A stretch of 9,387 bases of DNA from Thermoanaerobaculia bacterium (GTDB lineage Bacteria > Acidobacteriota > Thermoanaerobaculia > Gp7-AA8): positions 1 through 9,387 of the forward strand of contig JAMPYE010000150.1 of NCBI GenBank assembly GCA_023700825.1. Reading direction: 5' to 3'. Below, piece by piece: positions 1 through 5,739 of the stretch. Both the position numbers and the translations under genes were made by a program. The notes under the pieces are model-generated. The model worked only from the letters and a program-made list of their open reading frames with translations. It was not told the origin of the DNA and made no database searches. Position 1 is the stretch's first letter. Every line of letters begins with the position of its first letter.

Positions 1-116
1 GAGACCGCCGGCAAGGGTGCCGGCGCTCCTGCGGCGCCCGGCGCCCCGATCGCAACGGTCGCTCCCGCCAGCGGACGGCCCGTCGTCGCGTCGTAGACCT
101 CGCCCGTCAGGTAGCC
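1..116 (-). other. Carboxypeptidase regulatory-like domain (start only)
   Basis: The last 38 visible residues of the 5261-to-1 protein begin YLTGEVYDATTGRPLAGATV, the characteristic first hairpin of CarboxypepD_reg-like domains. The rest is cut off by the window edge. In known large bacterial proteins this module often sits in chains of similar domains or ahead of RHS or receptor regions. Which of these applies cannot be seen. Confidence 0.65.
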
Positions 117-3100
117 ATCTCCAGGCGAGGGGCCGACGCTGCTGCCGCCCGGGAAGAACGATTGCGCGTACGGTGCCACGAGGGGGCGACCCGCAGGATC
201 CTTGACTGCGGTCGTCACCGAGAGCGTGAAGGCAGCGGGCGCCAGATTCTCCGAAGGCAGGAAAGTCGCTGTAAGGCCGTCGAGAGCGACGCTGCCGCCA
301 ATCGAACGGTTGTCGCTCGTCACGAGCGTGATCGAAGTGCCTACCGCGAGCGACGATGGATCGATATTCGCGGAAAAGTTGATAGCGATCGCGTTCGTAG
401 CGTCGTCGTAAGAAGCGGAAACCACCGACGGACCCGATTCGCACGCGACGAGAATGCACGTCTCTGCCGCCTGCGACAGCGCGCCGTCCGATCCGATCGC
501 CCGCACACGCAGTACGCGGTAGCCCGAAGGAGCCGAGAGCGGGAGCTCGATGCTGAAGCGTCCCGACGCATCCGCCGTCCTCGTGTACGACACGCCGTCG
601 AAGTCGACTCGGACGCGGCCGTTCGGGACAGCCGTGCCGGACACGCTGAGCGTCGTTCCGCAAACGGATTGCGGAACCGGATCGAGCGCCGGTGCGGCCG
701 ACGGCGCACCGAACTCGGTCATGAAGCGCGTCACGACTTCCGTCGGAATCGTTTCCCCAGCTCCATTCGTCAACGACGGCTTGATGCGAACGACGTAGGC
801 CGTCCCTTCGGCAAGAGGAACGGTCGGCGCGAAAGCAACGACCTCGCGATCCGCGAAGAGCGTTCCCGCGACAGGCTGCGCTGCTGAGCTCTCGACGACG
901 ACGCCTCCAGCCACCGAGCCCTGCCTCACCGCGTGAGTGAGGCCAACGAGAATCTGAGCGGAGACCGGCACGGAGACCGCACCGTCCGCCGGGAAGACGG
1001 AGTACGCCTCGCCCACCTTTCGGACCTCGAACGGGCCGGAGAGTCGGGTGACGCGAACCACCGAGACGGCAAGTCCGCCATCAGGCTCGATCACGCGCGC
1101 GATCAGCATGGTCGGGACGCCCGGTGTCGCGACAAGCGTCACCTCGGCGGAGTAGGTCGAGCCGCTGATGGCGGCGCCGACGCCGTTGACCTCGACTCGC
1201 GCGCCCTCTTCCGCATCGAAACTTCCGGAGACGGTGATCGTGGCGGCTGCCCCCGAGGCAAGCGTCGTGTTGTCGGCGGGAGAATCGATGCGGATGGAGG
1301 GGATGCCCGCGCCACGAGTAACTACGGCCTGTGCGGTCACTTCGCGGTTGGCGGCGTCGCGACCACGCACCGTGATCGTGTTCGCGCCGACGGTCAGCGC
1401 GGCGTCACGCACGACGAAGGTGCCGTCGGTATCCGAAACTCGCGTCGCGACCACCGAGCCCGAGCTCGCGATGATCGTCGAAGGATCGACGTCACGCCAG
1501 GTGCCCGAGACATCGATCGACGCGCCGCCCGTCGGGGCCGTTCCCACCGGCGACGTGATCGCGAGCGTCGCGTCGCGGATCGCGCCGGTGACGCGCCGGG
1601 TCGACGTCGCCGTGCGCCCCGACGCCGTCTTCGCGTGCACGGCGATGACGTTCTGACCGTGCGCGATCTCCACGCCTTGCGCAACGAAGGTTCGCGCCAC
1701 CGAAGCATCCGGTGCTGAGAATGTCGCATCGACTCCGTTGACCGAGACCTCGGTGACGCCCGGCCCGACCGAGCCGGTCACCGTCGCCGCGGCGCCTGTC
1801 ACGACCTGACCCTCCATCGGAGAGTCGATCGCAACGGTCGGAAGGCCGGTAACACGAGTCAGCCTCAGGTACACCGGATCGCCGATCGGCGCGCCGGCGC
1901 CGACGCAGACGATCTCGACCGCGTTCTCTCCTTCGCGCGGGAGCTGAACGTCGGCGCAGAACGAGCCGGACAGGACTTCCACCATGGTGCCGCCGACGCG
2001 CACTGCCTCGGCACTCGTGCGACCGGAGACTCGCGTCGACGTTCCGACGACGATCGCCGGTCTCGCAGGATCGGGATCAAGCCGGGTGATCGAGCAGCCG
2101 GACGATGCGCCTCCGGAGCCGATCGTGAACGTGCGCTCGAGGCGCGATTCGTTTCCGGCCGCGTCGCGTGCTATCGCGCGAACGACATGGCCGCCTTGCG
2201 CTGCGACGCTCGCGGGGGCGACCGTCGCAGTGCCGTCAACGGCAAGCTCCACCGACGGAACAGGAGTCTGCGCGTCCGATGCGTCGAGGGTTAGGGTCTG
2301 TGAAGTTGCAAGCCGGGCACCTTCTCGCAGTTCGGCTCCGTTGGCGAGGATCTTCAGAGCGGGCGGAGTGAAGTCCGCGGTGAGCTGGACCGCAGCCGTG
2401 GCGCTCCTTCCGTCCTTGCCGTTCGAGGTAGCACTGACGGCATGGAGTCCTTCAACGAGCTCCAGTGTCGTGCGGAAGTCTCCCGCCGCATCCGGAGTCA
2501 GGGTCGCCTTCACCACACCATCGACAGAGACGGTCACGGACGTGACACTTGCCGGAGTGATCACGCGCCCGAGGACTTCGGTTTTCGGGCGATTGGTGAG
2601 CGAGCTGTCCGGCGGATGCAGCAGAACGATCGCGGGGCCCGCGCCTTCGCGCGTGACGGTGACCTCTGCGCGGCCGGCGTTCCCTGCGTCGTCGCGTCCA
2701 ACCGCGACGAGGCCGTTCTCACCGTACTCGAGTGGAACGGTCGCGCTGAACCCGCCGCTCGTCACAGTCGCGGCGATGCCGTTCACGAAGACACTCGTGG
2801 CGTCACCGCAGCTGCCAGTGACAACGACGGCGTCGGTCGCGAGCGCCGCCCCGGAAACGGGAGACGTGATCGTCACCGCGGGGGCGCTCTTGTCGACCCG
2901 GAAGGAGACGGTGTGCGAGCCGACGTGGCCGAGCGCATCGGTCGCGTTGGCGGCTAGAGAATAGGAACCATCCGCCGTGATCGCGGTGCCACTCGAGTAC
3001 GCAGCGCCGTTCAGCGTAGCCGTGATCGTCGCGTCGGCGTCTGTCGCCCGGATCTCGGCCGTCACGTTACGATTGAACAGCGCTCCCTGATCGATCGGCG

Positions 3101-5261
3101 TCCCACTCTCGAGAATCTCGACTGTCGGAGCCGACGTCTTCACCGTGACGACGTACGCGAGCTCGCTGCTGTTACCGGCTGCGTCCGTCGCACGAAGCGT
3201 CAAACGATTCGTCCCTTCAGCGAACGGAACACCCGCGAGCGCGAAGACTCCATTCGATGGGACCGTGGACAACGCCGTACCGACGAGTTCGACCCGCGTT
3301 GCGTCGCCGCAGCTCCCCGTGATGGAGCCCGGCACCGTGCCGACGGTCGCCTCGTTCGGAGGCGAGAGGTTGTCGAGCGCGGGCGGCATCCGGTCGATCG
3401 TGAATCGCGTCGTCCTGCGCGATTCGTTTCCAGCGCGATCGACGGCCTCTGTCACGAGTACGTGCTCGCCGTCGCGATCGATCGCGGAGCCCGAGCTGTA
3501 CGCACTGCCGTCGAGTGTCGACGTCACCGAGGCCTGCGGATCGGCGTCGACGGCGCGAACGAAGAGCCCTACGACGCGGTTGACGACCGTCGCGAGGAAC
3601 GACGAGCCCCCTTCGGTGATCGCGATCTCCGGCTTCGTCCGGTCGATGCGGTAGCCGACCGCCGCCGTGGTGACGTGTCCAGCGGCGTCGGACGCTTCGA
3701 CCAGCAAGTCCAGCAGTCCTTCTACAACGTTCGGAATCGTGGCAGTCCAGGCTCCACTCGTCAGAGTCGCGGGATACGCGACGGACGCGCCGCGAATCCT
3801 GACCTTCACGCTCACGAGGCGTTCGTCCGACGAACGCCCGGTGATCACGAGATTGGTGAGGTTCAGGCTCGCGCCGTGCTGCGGTGAGACGATTTCGAGT
3901 GCCGGCCCACGCGTGTCAACCAAGAGTTTCCGAGTGACGCTCGTCGTGTTGCCGGCCCGGTCACCGGCCGACACCGTCACTGCGTTCGTACCGTCGAGCA
4001 GCGGTACCGATGGGCTCGACCAGGACTTCGCGGCAGCGCTCACGACGCAGTCCTGGCCTTCGCTCACCGTATCGGGTGGGCCGACCCTCACCCACTCCGC
4101 GCCCTCGACGTTTCCGGAGAGCGTGACCTGCGCGGTTGCGAGGAGCTGTTCTTCCGCGGGGGACGTGACCGAGAGCGTAGGCGGCGTCTTGTCGATCTCG
4201 AAGCTCAGAGAACGCTCGGCGGACTGCCCCGAGGAATCGACCGCGACGACTCGAATCATGTGCGCGCCTTCGGCCGTCACGAGCGAGCCGGAGCGCCAGG
4301 CGTTTCCGTCGAGCGTGATGTCGACGCGCGGCGAGGGATCGAAGTCGTCGACGACCTGGACGACGGGAGTCAGGTCTCGATTCACGAGAATTCCGTCGAT
4401 CATCGGGCGATCCGACTCGAGGATCGAAATCATGGGCGGGCCGCCGGCCGAGACCGGCTCGAGCGAACGGACCTCGAGATCGTCGAACCAGATGTCGCCT
4501 CGGCTTCCCGACCAGATCGCGACGCGGCCCGCGCGGAGTCGTGCCGTCGACGCATCCTCTGCGTGGATCTCGAAACCCGCCGGCTCGGGCTCGTTCTCGG
4601 GCCAGATCGACGCCGCGATGAGAGTAGCTCCGCCGCCCTCCGAGACGCGGATCCTGAAACGATGCCAGCTCGCCGGAGTCACCGCCTCGACCTTCGACGC
4701 TGTGCCGTCGAGAGGCACGAGCCCCACGCGGTTGGGAACGGCGGGACGCCGTCGCCCCGGACGCGGCGCAGAACTCCACGTATACGCGCCGAATCGCCCG
4801 TCACCATCCATTCCGACGAGGTAGTAGTCGTCGCGATCGGGATACTGCGAGAGCACCGCGAGACCGAGAAGCCCCTCAGCGTTCATACGCAGCGCGCGGC
4901 CCGTCAGCTCGAAGCCGGTCCCCGCGTCGAACGCGTGCGACAGGAGCGTGGAAAAGGTACCCGCGCGTCGCGCATCGACCAACTGCGCGCCCGCACTGGC
5001 CCGCGTGCCATAAACGACGTTCGACGGGACGGAGATTCGCGTCGGGTCGGACGCGGTCTTGAACAGCCCCGCGGCGACGGGGCCAGGCCTTCCGAGCGCC
5101 GTGTCGACCCAGCCATCGGGATTCGCGTTTGCGGCGTAGGACTCGAAGGCCTCGCGGTAGAGAACGCCCGGTGTGTCCTCGGCGGAGGCCGATACCGTCG
5201 CAGCGATCCCGAAGAGACTCAGGATCACTAAGGCGAGCAGGCCGCGGCATATTGCCCGCAC
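1..5261 (-). CDS. Giant exported multi-domain Ig-like repeat protein (3'-truncated by window edge)
   Basis: The frame has no stop from 5747 down to position 1. Of it, 1753 residues (5261 to 3) are assigned to this protein, whose C-terminus lies outside the window. I chose the GTG at 5261 because it gives a compact Sec signal peptide: MRAICR n-region, hydrophobic core, AxA-type site before residue 28. Visible order: jelly-roll (LamG/ConA-like) domain about 34-272, ending in a GDIWFDDLEV strand; about thirteen Ig-like domains 274-1410, many closing with D-x-AGN and a PP linker; Big_5-like 1411-1520; beta-sandwich 1521-1611; Big_5-like 1612-1705; start of a carboxypeptidase-regulatory-like domain from 1716. 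The Ig-like domains are of two kinds, one resembling glucodextranase domain B, the other carrying TLDG-x-xYSSG. No catalytic residues or anchor are seen. Inferred role: surface or secreted scaffold or adhesin, or the stalk of an RHS-type protein. The upstream starts ATG 5369 and GTG 5321 would bury the signal sequence behind 20-36 extra residues. No convincing Shine-Dalgarno precedes 5261. Confidence 0.88.
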   Translation of the reverse strand, partial: MRAICRGLLALVILSLFGIAATVSASAEDTPGVLYREAFESYAANANPDGWVDTALGRPGPVAAGLFKTASDPTRISVPSNVVYGTRASAGAQLVDARRAGTFSTLLSHAFDAGTGFELTGRALRMNAEGLLGLAVLSQYPDRDDYYLVGMDGDGRFGAYTWSSAPRPGRRRPAVPNRVGLVPLDGTASKVEAVTPASWHRFRIRVSEGGGATLIAASIWPENEPEPAGFEIHAEDASTARLRAGRVAIWSGSRGDIWFDDLEVRSLEPVSAGGPPMISILESDRPMIDGILVNRDLTPVVQVVDDFDPSPRVDITLDGNAWRSGSLVTAEGAHMIRVVAVDSSGQSAERSLSFEIDKTPPTLSVTSPAEEQLLATAQVTLSGNVEGAEWVRVGPPDTVSEGQDCVVSAAAKSWSSPSVPLLDGTNAVTVSAGDRAGNTTSVTRKLLVDTRGPALEIVSPQHGASLNLTNLVITGRSSDERLVSVKVRIRGASVAYPATLTSGAWTATIPNVVEGLLDLLVEASDAAGHVTTAAVGYRIDRTKPEIAITEGGSSFLATVVNRVVGLFVRAVDADPQASVTSTLDGSAYSSGSAIDRDGEHVLVTEAVDRAGNESRRTTRFTIDRMPPALDNLSPPNEATVGTVPGSITGSCGDATRVELVGTALSTVPSNGVFALAGVPFAEGTNRLTLRATDAAGNSSELAYVVTVKTSAPTVEILESGTPIDQGALFNRNVTAEIRATDADATITATLNGAAYSSGTAITADGSYSLAANATDALGHVGSHTVSFRVDKSAPAVTITSPVSGAALATDAVVVTGSCGDATSVFVNGIAATVTSGGFSATVPLEYGENGLVAVGRDDAGNAGRAEVTVTREGAGPAIVLLHPPDSSLTNRPKTEVLGRVITPASVTSVTVSVDGVVKATLTPDAAGDFRTTLELVEGLHAVSATSNGKDGRSATAAVQLTADFTPPALKILANGAELREGARLATSQTLTLDASDAQTPVPSVELAVDGTATVAPASVAAQGGHVVRAIARDAAGNESRLERTFTIGSGGASSGCSITRLDPDPARPAIVVGTSTRVSGRTSAEAVRVGGTMVEVLSGSFCADVQLPREGENAVEIVCVGAGAPIGDPVYLRLTRVTGLPTVAIDSPMEGQVVTGAAATVTGSVGPGVTEVSVNGVDATFSAPDASVARTFVAQGVEIAHGQNVIAVHAKTASGRTATSTRRVTGAIRDATLAITSPVGTAPTGGASIDVSGTWRDVDPSTIIASSGSVVATRVSDTDGTFVVRDAALTVGANTITVRGRDAANREVTAQAVVTRGAGIPSIRIDSPADNTTLASGAAATITVSGSFDAEEGARVEVNGVGAAISGSTYSAEVTLVATPGVPTMLIARVIEPDGGLAVSVVRVTRLSGPFEVRKVGEAYSVFPADGAVSVPVSAQILVGLTHAVRQGSVAGGVVVESSAAQPVAGTLFADREVVAFAPTVPLAEGTAYVVRIKPSLTNGAGETIPTEVVTRFMTEFGAPSAAPALDPVPQSVCGTTLSVSGTAVPNGRVRVDFDGVSYTRTADASGRFSIELPLSAPSGYRVLRVRAIGSDGALSQAAETCILVACESGPSVVSASYDDATNAIAINFSANIDPSSLAVGTSITLVTSDNRSIGGSVALDGLTATFLPSENLAPAAFTLSVTTAVKDPAGRPLVAPYAQSFFPGGSSVGPSPGDGYLTGEVYDATTGRPLAGATVAIGAPGAAGAPAPLPAV
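150..428 (-). other. Big_5-like domain 2
   Basis: Residues 1612-1705 of the 5261-to-1 protein. Visible strands are AIAINFSANIDPSSL, then a SIGGSVALDGLTATFLPS hairpin, then FTLSVTTAVKDPAGRPL. The AIxxxFSxxIDPxSL start and the DPAGRPL end match the SbsA-like Ig pattern. It is followed by a Gly/Pro/Ser linker leading to the next domain. Confidence 0.6.
429..701 (-). other. Cys-containing beta-sandwich domain between the two Big_5-like domains
   Basis: Residues 1521-1611 of the 5261-to-1 protein. It includes QSVCGTTLSVSGTAVPNG, a TADASGRFSIELPL strand and an ETCILVACESGP end. The pattern of a 'G-x-A' turn, then 'A-D-x-x-G-x-F', resembles bacterial Ig-like domains that carry polar loops. Three Cys fall at the domain edges (one early, two at the end), so a disulfide tying the first and last strands is plausible for an exported protein. 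Confidence 0.5.
702..1031 (-). other. Big_5 (SbsA Ig-like) domain 1
   Basis: Residues 1411-1520 of the 5261-to-1 protein. It shows the usual order of the family: FPADGAVSVPVSAQILVGL, then a 'PVAGTLFADREVVAFAP' hairpin, then PLAEGTAYVVRIKP and a final TRFMTE strand. Established members of this family are all-beta modules of large surface proteins. Here it follows the Ig array directly. Confidence 0.7.
2634..3125 (-). repeat. X-G Ig supermodule, copy 2
   Basis: Residues 713-876 of the 5261-to-1 protein: type X (TATLNGAAYSSGT) then type G with TGSCGDAT and VNG. It is the closest relative of the preceding supermodule, which suggests that growth of the array was partly by duplication of domain pairs rather than of single domains. 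Confidence 0.65.
3126..3629 (-). repeat. X-G Ig supermodule, copy 1
   Basis: Residues 545-712 of the 5261-to-1 protein: one type X domain (TSTLDGSAYSSGS) followed by one type G domain with TGSCGDAT. It aligns with the next supermodule at 2634-3125. The segment coding the Cys strand lies 501 nt from its partner (3302 against 2801), exactly 167 codons. Confidence 0.65.
4445..5162 (-). other. Concanavalin/LamG-like jelly-roll domain
   Basis: This covers residues 34-272 of the 5261-to-1 protein. It opens with LYREAFESY and the GWVDT aromatic strand. It contains FELTGRALRM, a DRDDYYLVGMDGDG stretch and a WHRFRIRV strand, and closes with GRVAIWSGS then WFDDLEV. This strand order and the final 'G-R-V-x-x-W-S ... 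F-D-D-x-x-V' signature are typical of non-catalytic or carbohydrate-binding jelly-rolls related to LamG and DUF1080-type domains. I see no glycoside hydrolase acid pair (EXDXXE), so a binding role is more likely than catalysis. The family is assigned by pattern only. Confidence 0.6.
5181..5261 (-). other. Sec signal peptide coding segment
   Basis: Residues 1-27 from the GTG at 5261 have a basic n-region (Arg2, Arg6), a hydrophobic core (GLLALVILSLFGIAA) and Ala25-Ser26-Ala27 before Glu28-Asp29, a standard signal peptidase I pattern. Cys5 lies ahead of the core, so it is not a lipobox. This segment is the main argument for the start at 5261. Cleavage would leave the jelly-roll domain at the mature N-terminus. 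Confidence 0.75.
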
Positions 5262-5335
5262 CGATGTCGAGGGAGCGCACGCGGCCCGGTCGAGCCTTTT
5301 CGCCGAATCAGGAATTCTCACATCCCTCGATGGAA

Positions 5336-5382
5336 CACGCCGGTTCCCACCGAGGTACGATTCGGACATGGGAACCTGCGTG
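5336..5382. promoter_or_regulatory. Long imperfect dyad over the antitoxin-like start codon
   Basis: The arms are CACGC (5336-5340) with GCGTG (5378-5382), GGTTCCCA (5342-5349) with TGGGAACC (5369-5376), and an inner CCGA (5350-5353) with TCGG (5362-5365). There is one mismatch (5341/5377), a 3-nt bulge (5366-5368) and an 8-nt centre. Seventeen base pairs can form. The ATG at 5368-5370 of the plus-strand gene lies in the right arm, and a TACGAT box sits near the centre. This is seen directly. Its role as a DNA operator for autorepression, or as an mRNA hairpin hiding the start codon, is inference from the habits of antitoxin genes. Confidence 0.55.
5356..5361 (+). promoter_or_regulatory. Possible -10 box (TACGAT) for a leaderless transcript
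   Basis: TACGAT ends 6 nt before the ATG at 5368, so transcription from it would begin at or next to the start codon. No good -35 hexamer stands 16-18 nt upstream. A GAGG at 5352-5355 could instead serve as a ribosome site, though 12 nt is a long spacing. The two readings exclude each other, because the GAGG would lie upstream of the transcript start in the leaderless case. Confidence 0.25.
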
Positions 5383-5613
5383 CATGAGGCCGTTGGCCGG
5401 GTCGTCGACGGTCGGATCGAGGTCGAATGCGAACGACTCGAAGAAGGGCGTCGCGTGAGCTTGTTCATCGTCGATGACCAAGGGGTGAACGTGACCCCGG
5501 AAGCAAAGCGCTTTCTCCTCGAGCAACACGCCGCGGTCGAGCGGGGCGAGACCGTTGACGCGTTGGAGTTTCTGGACGAGCTCAGGCGAGATTCGTTCGA
5601 AACCACGACGTGA
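5368..5613 (+). CDS. Antitoxin-like small protein (81 aa), apparently without its toxin
   Basis: The product is a small acidic protein. The first half (residues 7-37) reads as a beta hairpin of the type GRVVDGRIEV, then RLEEGRRVSLFIVDD, like DUF104/AbrB-style antitoxin N-termini. The second half, from VTPEAKRFLLEQ through ERGETVDALEFLDELRR, is a helical tail like the toxin-binding ends of RelB/ParD-type antitoxins ('A-x-x-G-E-x-V-x-A-x-E-F-L-x-E-L-R'). I chose the ATG at 5368 because this fold begins there. Longer in-frame starts such as 5173 would overlap the opposite gene's signal peptide. The dyad over the start fits autoregulation. The usual toxin gene should start at or just after the stop, but the next stop in the overlapping GTGA frame comes after 21 codons. 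It could be an orphan antitoxin or a free-standing regulator. The family assignment is by pattern, not by search. Confidence 0.7.
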   Translation: MGTCVHEAVGRVVDGRIEVECERLEEGRRVSLFIVDDQGVNVTPEAKRFLLEQHAAVERGETVDALEFLDELRRDSFETTT

Positions 5614-5640
5614 ACGTGGTCGCACTCTGGCATCAACGGC

Positions 5641-5658
5641 GAGGAGAGCTGCCTCCTC
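5641..5658. terminator. Weak hairpin between the convergent 3' ends
   Basis: GAGGAG (5641-5646) pairs with CTCCTC (5653-5658) around a 6-nt loop, followed on the plus strand by only two T. It lies 28 nt after the stop of the antitoxin-like gene and could help end transcription in either direction. The lack of a U-tract makes a true intrinsic terminator doubtful. Confidence 0.25.
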
Positions 5659-5680
5659 TTGCAGGGGAGCGCTGACCCTC

Positions 5681-5696
5681 GTGCCGTCATCGGCGC
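5681..5696. terminator. Second weak hairpin between the convergent 3' ends
   Basis: GTGCCG (5681-5686) and CGGCGC (5691-5696) form a 6-bp stem with one G-T pair and a TCAT loop. It lies 44 nt beyond the stop of the minus-strand gene that ends at 5740. There is no T-tract on either side. In DNA of this GC content such short stems also arise by chance. Confidence 0.18.
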
Positions 5697-5739
5697 CTCG
5701 TTCGTACCAGGATCGTTCGTTCGCAGCTCCATTCCGGCC

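Larger units (their letters stand above)
1032..4442 (-). repeat. Tandem Ig-like domain array (about 13 domains)
   Basis: This covers residues 274-1410 of the 5261-to-1 protein, in units of about 82-92 residues. Type X domains (residues 274-361, 545-627, 713-794, 968-1056) carry a TLDG/TLNG turn, usually AYSSG, and end in a DK/DR-x-x-P linker. Type G domains begin with an 'I-x-S-P' strand, have V(S)G and VNG strands, and end with an 'EGxNxxxVxAxDxAGN' strand. They resemble the glucodextranase B-like Ig fold. Approximate order by residue: X 274, G 362, G 454, X 545, G 628, X 713, G 795, G 877, X 968, then G at 1057, 1142, 1230 and 1322. Such arrays act as spacers that hold a functional head away from the cell. 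No individual ligand can be inferred. Confidence 0.8.

Noticed and set aside
1984..2964. 326-codon plus-strand frame (and similar ones at 1168-1656, 3145-3654, 3667-4824)
   Set aside because: They lie opposite the well-supported Ig-like domains of the minus strand, are rich in Ser/Arg/Pro/Thr without any fold pattern, and mirror the strand period of the real gene, as expected for antisense frames in GC-rich DNA.
1032..4442. Ig array as fibronectin type III or cadherin repeats
   Set aside because: No FnIII Trp/Tyr pattern and no cadherin calcium motifs (LDRE, DxNDN); the SP strand and D-x-AGN endings fit bacterial Ig-like domains better.
3961..4779. 272-codon minus-strand frame
   Set aside because: Arg-rich composition, out of frame with the continuous Ig-like reading frame that covers the same bases.
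5297..5330. AAAAGG and GAGGGAT on the minus strand as ribosome sites for the 5261 gene
   Set aside because: AAAAGG is over 30 nt from the GTG at 5261, and GAGGG is only 2 nt from the GTG at 5321; neither spacing works.
5308..5625. 105-codon minus-strand frame opposite the antitoxin-like gene
   Set aside because: The plus strand has the recognisable hairpin plus helical antitoxin pattern and good third-position GC; the minus frame has no recognisable motif.
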